From Prolixibacteraceae bacterium (GTDB taxonomy: Bacteria > Bacteroidota > Bacteroidia > Bacteroidales > Prolixibacteraceae): a DNA stretch of 64,000 nt. The stretch lies in assembly GCA_019720755.1 (NCBI GenBank), contig CP081303.1:2170001-2234000 (forward strand), given 5' to 3'. This document shows, one piece after another, positions 47,901 through 57,871 of this stretch (position 1 is its first letter; each line of letters begins with the position of its first letter). Below the pieces are notes generated by a model, which did no database searches, was not told where the DNA came from, and worked only from the letters and a program-made list of their open reading frames with translations. The translations under genes were made by a program, and so were the position numbers.

Positions 47901-50900
47901 GAAATAACATTGGAACAAGCATATGACTATTCATATCATAATAGTGTATATAATTCGCAACATGGAGTACTTGGTAATGAAGCAGCATTTAGTGGTCATG
48001 GCCCCTCTCCAACAGTATTAAACTATAAAGGAGTTTCTGATAAATATGGTAACTATTCGATTGTATTTCCTTTCACAAATCAAAGTGAAAGAATTACACT
48101 TACTCCAAGTTTCGGCAACCATATATTTACTCCATCACAAAAAAATGTCTTTATTTCAAGTTCTAATATTGTTGCCAATGGTCAAGACTTCATTGATAAA
48201 AGCTCTTTTCAATTTAAAGGAAGGATCCTTTATGGTCAAAGTCAAAAGATGAACATTGAGAATATGTTTATTGGTTCGATTAATAATGTCGACAAAGATA
48301 TCACGAAACAGAGTGAGAACTTATACAATAGTTATCTGTGGGGTGAACATGTATACAGTAAGGGAGAATATCTATATGATGCTTCACAAAGACAACTAAA
48401 AGAGTATACTTACAAGGTTCCGGTGAAAGGTGTAAATATCTATGTGGATAGTAAAATGGCTGTAGATAAAAATGGAAATCCTATTAAAAGTGATGAAAAG
48501 GGATGTTTTAATATTACAGTACCTGCAGGAGAACATTATATCACAGTAGGAAAATCGAAACATCATTTCATCCATCAAGGACGTTTTCCTGCTGCGACAG
48601 AGGATAATCCATATAAAAGATATGATTTTCAATCTGATTTTATCAATCCAATCACCTTTATCGATACCACTACTGTTACAGTAATTGGTCGTGTTGTTGG
48701 TGGAACTACTGAAGGTAATAAACGCCTTGGTTTTGGGCAAGATAGATATGCCGTAGATGACAAAAAGAAGAGTGAACTAAAGAGAGTTCATGAAACTTCA
48801 ATTAACAATATTGGGGAGGCGATAGTAAAGTTCACACTTTTGAATGATGGAGATATTAATAAAAAGTTTACACAATGGATTCAGACCAATAGTACTACAG
48901 GAGAATATTCTCTCTCCATGTTTCCTGAAAACTATGTAGAGGATGCTGTTTACATGAAAAGTATGGTAGATGAGGAGTTGCAAAATTCTACTTATCCTGA
49001 CGGGTATACTCCTTTTGAAGGAACATCTTTCAACAAAATGTTAAACCTTACTTCAAGCCTTGTACCTACAATCGACGTGGATACTTTATTTGAGGTTAAT
49101 GGCAATGTGTATCGAATTGATAGCGTAGTGTACAATGCGTCTCGTAATTTTGTGTACCAAAGTACACCTCAACTAGATGTTTTTCCTACCAATGGAGATA
49201 TATGGGGCTTGAATAGAGTATCATATAGTAAACTAGCCACAGAAGCGGGAGAATCTGATATTGAAAAAGATACACTAACCACTAATTTTAAATATCCTGT
49301 ATATAGATATAAAGATAACAGCTCCTTCAGTGTACGAGTCTTTGATAAATATTATTTACCAAATGAATCGCCAAAGGAACAAAAAGAGAGCATTAATCCA
49401 TATCGTCAAGGAAAATTAGTTGTACATAATACAATTGCTGAATCGAGAAAAGATGAAACAAAAAATGTAACCAAGGATGTCACCACATTCTCATTTGTTG
49501 TTGGAGCGCCAAACTTCAAATCTCCTTATACTAGGACAATAGGTATTAAGTTTCTTATGAATGATGTTGAGCTAAATTCATGGGGATACGATACATCGAA
49601 GTCGATCATTGAGGAGCCAGAAGGGAAGGTCGTATGGAAAGGTATTGTTCTTGGAGCGAAATCTACTGAAGGCTCTAGTGTACTGACAGCAGGACCAGAA
49701 ATTCCAACCATGATTTTAAGAGATCCTCCTGGATCCAATTCATATGCTACTCTTGAGAAGGGAACAACCTTTACTTCAGAAACCTCTTTTTCTGCTGGCT
49801 ATAGCAGTGAAACAAGTAGTACGTTAACGATCTCTTTAGGTCCTGATGCTAAAATTCCTTTTCTTGGAACTGAAATTGATATTACGGATGATATTGAGAT
49901 GGGATTAACGACTGCTTTGAGTATTAACTCTTCTGGTTCGTTCTCATCTTCTTATACATTGAATAAAACTTGGACTACCAATGACGACCCTGCATATGTG
50001 GGGGCTCAAGGAGACCTGTATATTGGTGAATCTTACAACCTTTTGTTGGGCAAGAGTACCGCGTTACAGTTCATAGATAGTGCTACCGAAGGAGAGGATC
50101 CTAAATTAGAGTTAAAATCAAGAGCCTCTTTCAATGTAAATAAGTCAGGGACGACCAATTTTATCTATTCGCAGTTTTATCTTTTAGAATCTCTGATACC
50201 TACCTACCATAAGTATGCCAATGGTACGCTTGAACTGCCAAAAGATGATACCCCATCAGAAAAGTATAATGTGGTAGAGAAACGAGATGCTGCATGGTAT
50301 GGGGAGCAGGCAACTCTATGGGAGGATATCATAAAGAGAAATGAGGAAGACAAATATCTTGCAAGTAAAGGAGATTTGTATAAAAGAACGAAGAATAGCA
50401 TTAAAGATCAAATTGCAGCTATTAAAAAAGATTTGCAAAAGTTGAACGATGATAAAAAAGATGAATCTAAAGATTGTAAAGAGATTGATGAAGAGATAAG
50501 AAAGCTTGAGAACAAAAAGAGAAATTTGGAGGATAGAATGGATCGTCTTCGTAAAGGAAGCAAAGATAACATTTCATTTGATGCTGGCGTTGGAAGTTAT
50601 GAAGCAGCCAAGACTGTCTCCACAATGACCAATGCCTCGATAGAGACATCTATCTCTTTGTCGGCATCTGCTTCAACAACCTTAGGCCTAAAAGTAGGCG
50701 GTGTGGGTTCTAATCTTAAAATCAACACAACAAACTCATTATCCGCATCATATAGTGATTCGAATGGACATGAGGAGACCCGAACAATATCGTATGTATT
50801 GAAAGATTCCGACCAGGGAGATAATTTTAGTGTGGATGTACATGATAGTGCAGATGGCAATGGACCTATTTTCATTCTTAATGGAGGAACTTCAAAATGC

Positions 50901-53900
50901 CCATATGAACAAGCATATAAAACTCACTTCTTCAAAAAAGATGGTGAATTTGTAACTATTGGTAAAGGAACATGGGCAAGAGAAAGCGTCAAGCTTTCAT
51001 ACGATCCCAAAGACGATAAGAATCAAACTCTCTCTTTGAATGACATACCTACCAATATGGTTAAATCTATTCCGATCTATATGATTAACGACAACCCAGC
51101 TGGAGCTGAGGGGGATTATTGTATTGAAATAGAACAAGGGTCCAACCCACATGGTTTGATCGTAAAGATGGATGGTTCTAAAATAGGACGTACTTTTTCT
51201 ATGGATGCCAATGAGTGGTTGATGAAAACAATTACAGTAGAGCGTGGAGAAGGGGAGATTTTCGATTACGATGATGTGAAAATAGTTTTACACTCTATTT
51301 GTCAATATGGTAATACAAACCAAGAAGACATCGCATCAGTGATTTCTCTCTCGGTTCATTTTCAAGAGGCTTGTTCCGATGTTTCGATGGTTGCTCCAGC
51401 AAACAACTGGATTGTGAACAGTCATAACAAGGATGGACTACAAATTAAACTAGGTGACTTCGACGCTACTTTAAGTAAATTCCAAAAGTTTGTGTTGCAA
51501 TATCGTCAAGGTTTAAATGGAGAGTGGATGAATATTCACACATTCTTTAAGAATCAAGAATTGCTTGAGGGTGCAAAACTATCAAATGGTATGGGAAGTG
51601 TAATCCCTGAAGGAGCTTCCACCTTAGAGTATACTTGGCCTATTCAGAATAGTGAGCGTGCGGAAGGAAATTACCAATTGCGTACTTTATCTTATTGTGA
51701 AAATAATATCTCTAACAGCTCAGAGGTGCTTGATGGAGTTAAAAAGATGAAAGTTCCTGTTGTATTTGGTACGCCGCAACCGAGTGATGGAATTCTTTCA
51801 ATAGGCGAGTCGATGATGGTTTCATATACGGATGATGTCGTTAATGGTAGTCTTCATGCCACAATGTATGGAATGTTAAATAATACGATGTCTACTGCTG
51901 AGCAATTTCATGCAGTCTCTCTTCAGTTCAACGGTCCAGAAGTAATGAGCATCTCCAACCCTCACTTAAAAGATGGTTTTGCGATGGAATTTTGGATAAA
52001 AACGAATCAAGATGTCGATGGAGGAACTATTATCCTTCAAGGCAATCAAGATAGTTTTGATCAGAAAGTGTCGCTGAATAGTGATAACTGTGTGGAGTGG
52101 AAGTTAAGAGATCCTTCAAAAAAAGGAGACGATGCGTTTGTGGTAATCACTGCAAAGGAGCCTTGCAGCAAATCTTCATTCAAACGATACGCTCTTGTCT
52201 ATGATAATAAATTAAGGGAGATGCGTTTATATGTGGATGGAAAATTAGACGTTCGTCAAGAGTCTATAAATATTCAATATGACTCGGATCGTAATATCGC
52301 CCTTGGAGAAGGATTGAAAGCTCAACTACATCATCTTCGTTTGTGGAGTGAGCCTATCGATGAAGTGAGCTTAGTAGAGACAAATTATAAGACGCTAAAT
52401 TCAAGCACAAATCATTTATATGCTGCTTATCCAATGGATGAGGCATCTGGAGTTGTAGCGCACGATATTGTAAATAATAATCATGCATCAGTAACAGACA
52501 ATTGGAGCCTCGCACAACAGGGATATAGTTGGAAATTTGATGGTAGTCATGCTCTCAGTATGGATCTAACAGAAGATATCTTGACAACAAAAGATAACTT
52601 TACACTTGAGTTCTGGTTCAAAGGAGAAGCACAGAGTGCCACACTATTTAATTTGATTAACGAGCGTACAGGAGATAGACGCAGTGATTGGGAAATCCAA
52701 AGTAAAATAGATGGAACATTACACTTCTTTTATAATGATAAGGATTATCCAATTTCAACCACTCCATTACTAAATAATCAATGGCACCATTTAGCAATGA
52801 CCTTGGATCGAGCCAACCAGTTAAAATTCATTATCGACGGAGAGGTTCGTTATTCGAATTCTGAGGTGTCAGATATGGGTATCTTTTTTGGACCTACTGC
52901 ATCATGGGGTGGAAAACGTTCCATGAATGATGATTTCACCTACCAAACAAATCATTTTTTCACTGGAAATATGGACGAAATACGATTGTGGCGTGGTGCT
53001 CGTAATGTAGAACAAATTCGTGCGTTTAGTTTCCTTAGGATGAATATGAAAACTCCTGGTTTAATTATGTACTATCCTTTCGAAAAAATATCCACTGCAG
53101 TTGGTGCTACGATAAATCCTTCACTATCCTCCGGGCTTTTGAATGATCCAATATTAAAGAATAATGGTTCTGATAGTTTTGACCATTATGATGTTCCTAA
53201 AATAATTCTCAATTCACCAAAACAATCAATTGATTGTGATTGTACGGTACGTGAAAATAAAGTTGTGGTGACACCTCCTGAAGGGGTCTCTTTACTAAAA
53301 TTACAAAATCAAACATTCGAGATGTTTTTGGATGGCGTATATGATAAATATGGAAACCAAGCTTCGCCAACCTATTGGACTGTTCATTATGATATTAATA
53401 GCTTAAAGTGGAATATAGACAATGATAATATCGAAACCACCCGTGGAGAAGCGTATAGTGTAAAGTATAAGATCATAAATCGTGGGGCTACTAAATATAG
53501 CTTTACTATTGATAATATACCTTCTTATATAACAGTATCTCCTTCTAGTGGCACTGTTGCCGCAAATAGTTCGAAAGAGGTGACTGTATCTATTTCCGAA
53601 GATGCCAATATTGGAATCTCAGAAGAGGAACTTTTTGTTGTCGGTGAGGATGGAATGCGTGATGCTATTAAGCTGAACGTGAACATTAAGGAGAAAGCAC
53701 CTGAATGGAACGTCAATGTAAAGGACTATGAATTCTCTATGAATATCGTAGGTAATATTATAATCAATGGCGTAACCTCACGAAACGTAAACGACAAGGT
53801 TGCTGTATTTGTTGGGAACCAATGTCGTGGTGTTGGAGAGATGACTTACAATAAAGAGCTAGATAGCTATCTTGTCTTCATGACTGTGTATTCGAATATG

Positions 53901-55286
53901 ACTGATGACATGAAAGAGCCAATTCATCTCTTATTGTGGAATGCTTCCGAAGGTCGTATCATGGACGATATTTCACCAATGGATATGATATTCGAAATCA
54001 ATGCAGTGAAAGGAAGTGCTAAAAACCCTATTCCATTGGAGGCGACAGATATATATCAAAACAGATATGAATTTGCTGCTGGTTGGAATTGGATGTCTGT
54101 AAACTTATTAGAAGGTAACACCTCTGATATACAAGAGATATTTAAGGATGCAACGTTGAATGTGAATAACCAGATTAAAGGTCAAGCTTCATTGCTTCAA
54201 TATAATGAAGAGCACCGATGGGAAGGTAATATTTCATTCTTAGATGCAGATAAGATGTATATGGTTAAGTTAAATAACCCTGCTACAGTTACCATCAAAG
54301 GGAAACCTGTGTCTATAGATAAATCTATTGCATTGAAAAATGGATGGAACTGGATTGGTTATTATCCATCATACAATCTACCTATAAATAATGCCTTAGA
54401 AAACTATGTGGCAAATACTAGTGATGTGATTAAGACACAAGACCAGTTTGCAATATATGAAGAAGGTCTAGGATGGATTGGAACATTAAAAACAATGCGA
54501 CCAAATAGAGGTTATAAGTTGAAGTGTTTAGGGGACGATGCAAGACTAAAATATCCGAGAAGATCTTACTCACATAACGCTTTACATAAGTCCGCCATGA
54601 TATCTAAAGATTCAGAAATGAGTTTAGGATTCGGTATGCCTTGGACATGGTCTTTTAACAAACATGATTATAGTTCAAACATGAATGTGATTGCGGTTGT
54701 TGATGGACAGAAGATGATACAAAAAGGTGTGCACCTAGGTGCTTTTGTTCAGGATAAATGTGTTGGCGTTGCTGAGGGTGTTCGTGTCGGTCTACTCTCT
54801 GACACCTATTACTTTATGACTATCATGGGAGACATTACTCCAGAAATAGTCGAATTTCGTATGATCGATGGAATAACAGGAGAGAACTATGTTGCAAAAG
54901 AGAAAGTAACGTTCTCTAACAATCAAGTTCTTGGAAACATATCTGAACCTGTTACTCTTCATATGAAAATAGACAATAAGGATAAAAATATACAAGATAA
55001 CTCCCTAAGAGAAGATGCGCTTCGTTGTTATCCTAATCCATTGCGTTCCGTTTCCAATATCGAGTATACGGTCTATGAAAGCGGTTCTATCATGCTTCGT
55101 GTAGTGGATATGCAGGGACGTGTAGTTTCTACATTATTAGAGCGTAATAATGATAGTGGAAAATACCATTTAGAGTGGGATGGAAAAGATGCCAATGGCG
55201 AGAGTCTTCCTTCTGGTGTGTATATCTTACAATATCTTGAGGGTGGTAGCACCAAAGATATGGAAACCATTCATATCATAAGATAA
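44961..55286 (+). CDS. Giant secreted T9SS protein with LamG-like domains (3441 aa)
   Basis: Signal peptide MKQNLLLFLTLWCMLCSALT, cleaved after SRA. Residues 1-800 are beta-rich repeats with FnIII-like parts and one CarbopepD-like segment near 735. LamG/concanavalin-like domains lie at about 818-957, 2318-2473 and 2521-2690 (W/F-strand patterns such as NQWHHLAMTLDRANQL and GNMDEIRLWRGA). Two Ser/Thr-rich amphipathic stretches (about 1600-1710 and 1873-1955) flank a highly charged coiled coil (1807-1870). Near the end are two related modules (2914-3030, 3224-3334) and GWNWMSVNL/GWNWIGYYP repeats. The last 90 residues are a type A T9SS sorting tail (CYPNPLRSVSNIEYTV..LPSGVYILQYLEGG). It should be exported and cell-surface-attached, and is probably an adhesin, polysaccharide binder or antagonism factor. 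Followed at 6 bp by a related small gene. Confidence 0.85.
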   Translation: MKQNLLLFLTLWCMLCSALTSRAQVPAFSTNPTCLDVDYANDKLTIDVRAVSNVGDDEVLDYLALYCDGKQILKLRHFGDMEYYETNPLFKYNRVTYIDAYGGGKLGYNEQRGFFLLQKGDQWASSKLDWESVGFTSRNVEGKSGDGKSNDEINIKISLPKSFIPKEWRGKKKSFSVSWRWLEYDSNGINEYIYTPSKGGANKETKNISFPSFEHPYPAVQSEEDIVDNFIEKESISEDGKNLLFDILVLNKNIENSNTNDVVLQNTKVVVDEHELFKLSKTKTYTKGLTFKNNISSNAKEVYVNTKIGFLEDSCTFKLSSGNSEVKIVKVEKQVVDPYLDRLRVTVSVPISSLDNNIRGKESTIKAISKIQRYDTKWYDNELLYKDVDVENTNYYIPHNVDLFKDLTYSLNKDKGEIVINLFEKDSLNSSMYAQYADMTISLGLNNKMKEFKINTSQKNDTIKIRRIIENHRTRLSATIAYIDTTWWGKDIDLHIKGNFQYKVKENSAGSFQVDHMIHGFHIAPLKLYVHNIQAYRNCATGNNDIFIGWGNVEANNGAINVDITQIDKDDKPIEEEVTNISDANYTKSTILKGVSFNSDNEAYFKIDFKLKQNATSPPYIVSFKKTVKMVFDPKIWGVDKYFEASKGSSRENVRLSWRYDKSSIKNFQIVRINPTNNNEKKTFDLIDSNARSFVDNTAQPGTFYKYLIFGLSACNDMTDTLSSIGYRSVKGYISGTLSYDSGAPVENVSVLVTQESKLISYGLKRVASSNVGENPSVNTEELSEEENGSLFSTNFNASNFTLSPEDNTENINEEKGINSFSVGMWYKVSSYSNNTIHFFGFSTENSENIFSLNYKDGFKCIIGSQKNSVDIISNSSLSLVTGEYKQLFFVYDASIKTSSIYQDGVKVASLEKELTIPSYYRSIHASFADNIEGVDEVSVWKKAISEDWIHQNYNRYLIGNEESLIAYYPFSEGVASINGEITLEQAYDYSYHNSVYNSQHGVLGNEAAFSGHGPSPTVLNYKGVSDKYGNYSIVFPFTNQSERITLTPSFGNHIFTPSQKNVFISSSNIVANGQDFIDKSSFQFKGRILYGQSQKMNIENMFIGSINNVDKDITKQSENLYNSYLWGEHVYSKGEYLYDASQRQLKEYTYKVPVKGVNIYVDSKMAVDKNGNPIKSDEKGCFNITVPAGEHYITVGKSKHHFIHQGRFPAATEDNPYKRYDFQSDFINPITFIDTTTVTVIGRVVGGTTEGNKRLGFGQDRYAVDDKKKSELKRVHETSINNIGEAIVKFTLLNDGDINKKFTQWIQTNSTTGEYSLSMFPENYVEDAVYMKSMVDEELQNSTYPDGYTPFEGTSFNKMLNLTSSLVPTIDVDTLFEVNGNVYRIDSVVYNASRNFVYQSTPQLDVFPTNGDIWGLNRVSYSKLATEAGESDIEKDTLTTNFKYPVYRYKDNSSFSVRVFDKYYLPNESPKEQKESINPYRQGKLVVHNTIAESRKDETKNVTKDVTTFSFVVGAPNFKSPYTRTIGIKFLMNDVELNSWGYDTSKSIIEEPEGKVVWKGIVLGAKSTEGSSVLTAGPEIPTMILRDPPGSNSYATLEKGTTFTSETSFSAGYSSETSSTLTISLGPDAKIPFLGTEIDITDDIEMGLTTALSINSSGSFSSSYTLNKTWTTNDDPAYVGAQGDLYIGESYNLLLGKSTALQFIDSATEGEDPKLELKSRASFNVNKSGTTNFIYSQFYLLESLIPTYHKYANGTLELPKDDTPSEKYNVVEKRDAAWYGEQATLWEDIIKRNEEDKYLASKGDLYKRTKNSIKDQIAAIKKDLQKLNDDKKDESKDCKEIDEEIRKLENKKRNLEDRMDRLRKGSKDNISFDAGVGSYEAAKTVSTMTNASIETSISLSASASTTLGLKVGGVGSNLKINTTNSLSASYSDSNGHEETRTISYVLKDSDQGDNFSVDVHDSADGNGPIFILNGGTSKCPYEQAYKTHFFKKDGEFVTIGKGTWARESVKLSYDPKDDKNQTLSLNDIPTNMVKSIPIYMINDNPAGAEGDYCIEIEQGSNPHGLIVKMDGSKIGRTFSMDANEWLMKTITVERGEGEIFDYDDVKIVLHSICQYGNTNQEDIASVISLSVHFQEACSDVSMVAPANNWIVNSHNKDGLQIKLGDFDATLSKFQKFVLQYRQGLNGEWMNIHTFFKNQELLEGAKLSNGMGSVIPEGASTLEYTWPIQNSERAEGNYQLRTLSYCENNISNSSEVLDGVKKMKVPVVFGTPQPSDGILSIGESMMVSYTDDVVNGSLHATMYGMLNNTMSTAEQFHAVSLQFNGPEVMSISNPHLKDGFAMEFWIKTNQDVDGGTIILQGNQDSFDQKVSLNSDNCVEWKLRDPSKKGDDAFVVITAKEPCSKSSFKRYALVYDNKLREMRLYVDGKLDVRQESINIQYDSDRNIALGEGLKAQLHHLRLWSEPIDEVSLVETNYKTLNSSTNHLYAAYPMDEASGVVAHDIVNNNHASVTDNWSLAQQGYSWKFDGSHALSMDLTEDILTTKDNFTLEFWFKGEAQSATLFNLINERTGDRRSDWEIQSKIDGTLHFFYNDKDYPISTTPLLNNQWHHLAMTLDRANQLKFIIDGEVRYSNSEVSDMGIFFGPTASWGGKRSMNDDFTYQTNHFFTGNMDEIRLWRGARNVEQIRAFSFLRMNMKTPGLIMYYPFEKISTAVGATINPSLSSGLLNDPILKNNGSDSFDHYDVPKIILNSPKQSIDCDCTVRENKVVVTPPEGVSLLKLQNQTFEMFLDGVYDKYGNQASPTYWTVHYDINSLKWNIDNDNIETTRGEAYSVKYKIINRGATKYSFTIDNIPSYITVSPSSGTVAANSSKEVTVSISEDANIGISEEELFVVGEDGMRDAIKLNVNIKEKAPEWNVNVKDYEFSMNIVGNIIINGVTSRNVNDKVAVFVGNQCRGVGEMTYNKELDSYLVFMTVYSNMTDDMKEPIHLLLWNASEGRIMDDISPMDMIFEINAVKGSAKNPIPLEATDIYQNRYEFAAGWNWMSVNLLEGNTSDIQEIFKDATLNVNNQIKGQASLLQYNEEHRWEGNISFLDADKMYMVKLNNPATVTIKGKPVSIDKSIALKNGWNWIGYYPSYNLPINNALENYVANTSDVIKTQDQFAIYEEGLGWIGTLKTMRPNRGYKLKCLGDDARLKYPRRSYSHNALHKSAMISKDSEMSLGFGMPWTWSFNKHDYSSNMNVIAVVDGQKMIQKGVHLGAFVQDKCVGVAEGVRVGLLSDTYYFMTIMGDITPEIVEFRMIDGITGENYVAKEKVTFSNNQVLGNISEPVTLHMKIDNKDKNIQDNSLREDALRCYPNPLRSVSNIEYTVYESGSIMLRVVDMQGRVVSTLLERNNDSGKYHLEWDGKDANGESLPSGVYILQYLEGGSTKDMETIHIIR

Positions 55287-55292
55287 AATGCT

Positions 55293-55967
55293 ATGTATAG
55301 ATTAATAGTAATAATAGCACTACTCTTCTCTTTGAGAGGAGTAGCTGCTCCTCCAAACTGGACAGTACAGATTCATAAATTCGAGTTCTCTATGACTATG
55401 ATTGGAACTGTGGAGGTGGATCATATATTTATGACGCAAAAAGACGATATGATTGCTGCGTTTGTTGGAGATGAATGTAGGGGCGTGTCGAAAATATATG
55501 TAAGCAGTGAAAAACATGTAGCATATATGATAGTATATGGTAATATATCCTATGATGATCCCGATAAAGTTCATTTTAAAGTATATGATTCTAATTCCGA
55601 TCGTGTCGTTGATATGAATAATTTGATTGACTTTAAGATCAATGGTATTTTTGGATCTACTCCAAATCCATACCTTTGGAGTAATACAGAGCAAGCTACT
55701 AGCTCTGAGGACAACTCTTTCATACTTGAAGCATTCCCAAACCCTTCTGTTCATGAAGTACATATTAAACTTAAAAATATAGAGAAGAAAAATGTCTCTG
55801 TAACCTTGTTCAATTCAGAAGGTATAGAGATGAAACGATCGTCTATCGATTATTGGAATGACAATATTACGATAGATGTTTCTTGGCTGCCTTCAGGGGT
55901 CTACATTATCGTGCTTGAAACATTAGGATTTATAGATAAACGAAAAATTATTGTACAACGTAAATAA
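55293..55967 (+). CDS. Small T9SS protein, relative of the giant protein's C-terminal module
   Basis: 224 residues. A signal peptide (MYRLIVIIALLFSLRGVAA) is followed by one module: PNWTVQIHKFEFSMTMIGTV, then IAAFVGDECRGVSKIY. It corresponds to EWNVNVKDYEFSMNIVGNII and VAVFVGNQCRGVGEMTY of the giant protein. A short T9SS-type tail follows (EAFPNPSVHEVHIKL, LPSGVYIIVLE). It is thus a one-module version of its neighbour and starts 6 bp after that gene, so co-transcription is near certain. It may assemble with the giant protein or serve as a decoy/anchor; that is inference. Confidence 0.8.
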   Translation: MYRLIVIIALLFSLRGVAAPPNWTVQIHKFEFSMTMIGTVEVDHIFMTQKDDMIAAFVGDECRGVSKIYVSSEKHVAYMIVYGNISYDDPDKVHFKVYDSNSDRVVDMNNLIDFKINGIFGSTPNPYLWSNTEQATSSEDNSFILEAFPNPSVHEVHIKLKNIEKKNVSVTLFNSEGIEMKRSSIDYWNDNITIDVSWLPSGVYIIVLETLGFIDKRKIIVQRK

Positions 55968-55993
55968 GTTTTTTACAAACTTTAAAAAGGACT

Positions 55994-56037
55994 AAAGCTA
56001 GAGGCAGAGATCATAGATCTAGGTCTCTAGCTTTTTT
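55994..56037 (+). terminator. Intrinsic terminator of the T9SS operon
   Basis: A 10-bp outer stem AAAGCTAGAG/CTCTAGCTTT encloses a smaller AGATC/GATCT stem and is followed by a T-run. It starts 26 bp after the stop codon. Confidence 0.88.
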
Positions 56038-56179
56038 ATAAAAACGTAATCTGTTATCCTTTTGCATAAAACCCATATTCATTTACTAACTTTTTGAGCA
56101 TGATGTCTTTTAAGCAGAAAAAAAATATTAATATAATGCGTTCATTTAAAAATACGATTCCAACAGGTCACTCTTTTAT

Positions 56180-56620
56180 TTAAAGAATATATCTATTTAT
56201 CACATCTCTATAAGAATGATTTTCACCTCCTTTATCTTTACAATGAATAAAAGGGGCAGACGGTGTACCATTAATCTCAAAAGATTGAACATTTAATGTC
56301 CCCTCTCCTTTTATAGCAATATCCAATACTGCATTCCCAAAATAAACATCTCTTGAGGGAACCTCTCAAAATCGTTTTTTCAAATTAATGCCTGTATCTC
56401 CATAGAGATAAAAAAATACAATCTATTTCTGTCATCACATAATCTACTTTTAAATGATTGGATGTATGTACTAAGCCATCCTTTAATTTCTTCTGATCAG
56501 ACTTCATTTGAGTTAAATAGAATGGATCAATCCATAAATTAAGTGGATTAAGCATATATTTTAGTCAAACGATATACGAAAAAAGCGGTATCAGTTGCAC
56601 CTCTTTCTGTAGTTCTAAAA
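56180..56620 (-). pseudogene. Decayed coding remnant, unknown family
   Basis: Minus-strand pieces in different frames read as protein. TERGATDTAFFVYRLTKIYA lies near 56560-56620. MLNPLNLWIDPFYLTQMKSD starts at 56555. EVPSRDVYFGNAVLDIAIKG continues into GEGTLNVQSFEINGTPSAPF and ends at 56180. At least one frameshift and one stop separate them. The last piece resembles the C-terminal beta-sandwich of some glycoside hydrolases, but I cannot name the family. No intact copy is in the window. Confidence 0.5.
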
Positions 56621-56881
56621 GCTTATATTTTGCATTAAATGATTCCATTAAAAGCATTCGTGCTTCTATTATATATCGAGCATTATTTGTGCCCTTTGTT
56701 ATTACGATATTTATAGTCGACAAATTAAGTAATATCCATACCTTCACTGTATCCCATACACATCCATACACCGTAGAGACATACTCACTTAAATACCAAA
56801 TTTAGATTGTTAAAATTTGTATACGTATATTAATCTCGTCATATTTTATGTTAGTTCATTTATTTCCTAATTATTCTAAAT

Positions 56882-57871
56882 TCAGACAGCGTCACGCAGT
56901 CTTGGATCTTTTACTGCATGACCTATTTGATACTCCTTATTATCCCTAATAAGCGCATATGCAATACGTAACATTTTATTGGCAATATTGGTCATAATAA
57001 CAAAATGATGTTTCCCCTCGAGCTTTTTTACATGTTTATAATATCTCATTTTAGGGTCATGCTGAGATGCTACACTTGCACTCATAAAAAACTGTGTTTT
57101 GAGGTCTTGATCACACTGTTTGCTTGTTCTTGACTTCTTATTAACCGTTCCACTTTGATTCTGATATGGCGCAACTCCTGCAAATGCAGCCATCTGTTTT
57201 GCATTACAAAGACGTGTAAAACCTCGAGTCTTAACCAATAACATTGTTATACTCATTAAACCAAAACCAACAATACTATCTAGAATCTTAAAGTACCTAT
57301 TTAACTCAGAACAACTCTTAATACAGTTCTTCATTTCACGCTCAATTAGTTTCACTTTTTTCTTGGCATTCTTTATTTCATCCTTGCAATAGGTGCAGGC
57401 AAAAATAGATGACGATGGATATTGATTTCTAGCTTCCATCTCATTTTCAAGTGTTTGAATGTATTTCATTGTCTTCTGTCGAATACTCAATAAACGAGAG
57501 AGTTCTTCAAAAACGACAGAAACTTTCTTCTCCCATCTTAATCTATCAGTGAAACGTAAAGCGTATTCCCGAATAATCAAAGAGTCCACTTTATCATTTT
57601 TAGTTTTGATGTTTTTGAATGCATTACGAACATAATATCCTGATAAAACTGCTACTGGAATGTCCATCACTAAACAAGAATGAATTAGTTTTTGACCATA
57701 ACTACCAGTGTGCTCTAATACAACAGCTGCATCTTTAGATAGTGAACCTAGAAACTTAAAAATTGCAGGGAAATTGTTTGTAATCGTTTTGTAAATAAGT
57801 TTGCCATTTCTTGAAAAACATACATCAAACTTTGCTTTTGCCATATCAACTCCATATATTTCCATGATCAT
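56882..57871 (-). CDS. IS110-family transposase (DEDD recombinase)
   Basis: 329 residues. The N-terminal RuvC-like DEDD domain shows GVDMAKAKFDV, VLEHTGSYGQ and NDKVDS. The C-terminal Tnp_20 domain shows DSIVGFGLMSITMLLV and AFAGVAPYQNQSGT with the expected serine. Known IS110 enzymes recombine DNA guided by a bridge RNA from the non-coding end of the element. The long non-coding stretch upstream (57872-58150) is where it would lie. ATGs at 57871 and 57865 are both in frame. The gene appears intact. Element ends not determined. Confidence 0.9.
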   Translation of the reverse strand: MIMEIYGVDMAKAKFDVCFSRNGKLIYKTITNNFPAIFKFLGSLSKDAAVVLEHTGSYGQKLIHSCLVMDIPVAVLSGYYVRNAFKNIKTKNDKVDSLIIREYALRFTDRLRWEKKVSVVFEELSRLLSIRQKTMKYIQTLENEMEARNQYPSSSIFACTYCKDEIKNAKKKVKLIEREMKNCIKSCSELNRYFKILDSIVGFGLMSITMLLVKTRGFTRLCNAKQMAAFAGVAPYQNQSGTVNKKSRTSKQCDQDLKTQFFMSASVASQHDPKMRYYKHVKKLEGKHHFVIMTNIANKMLRIAYALIRDNKEYQIGHAVKDPRLRDAV

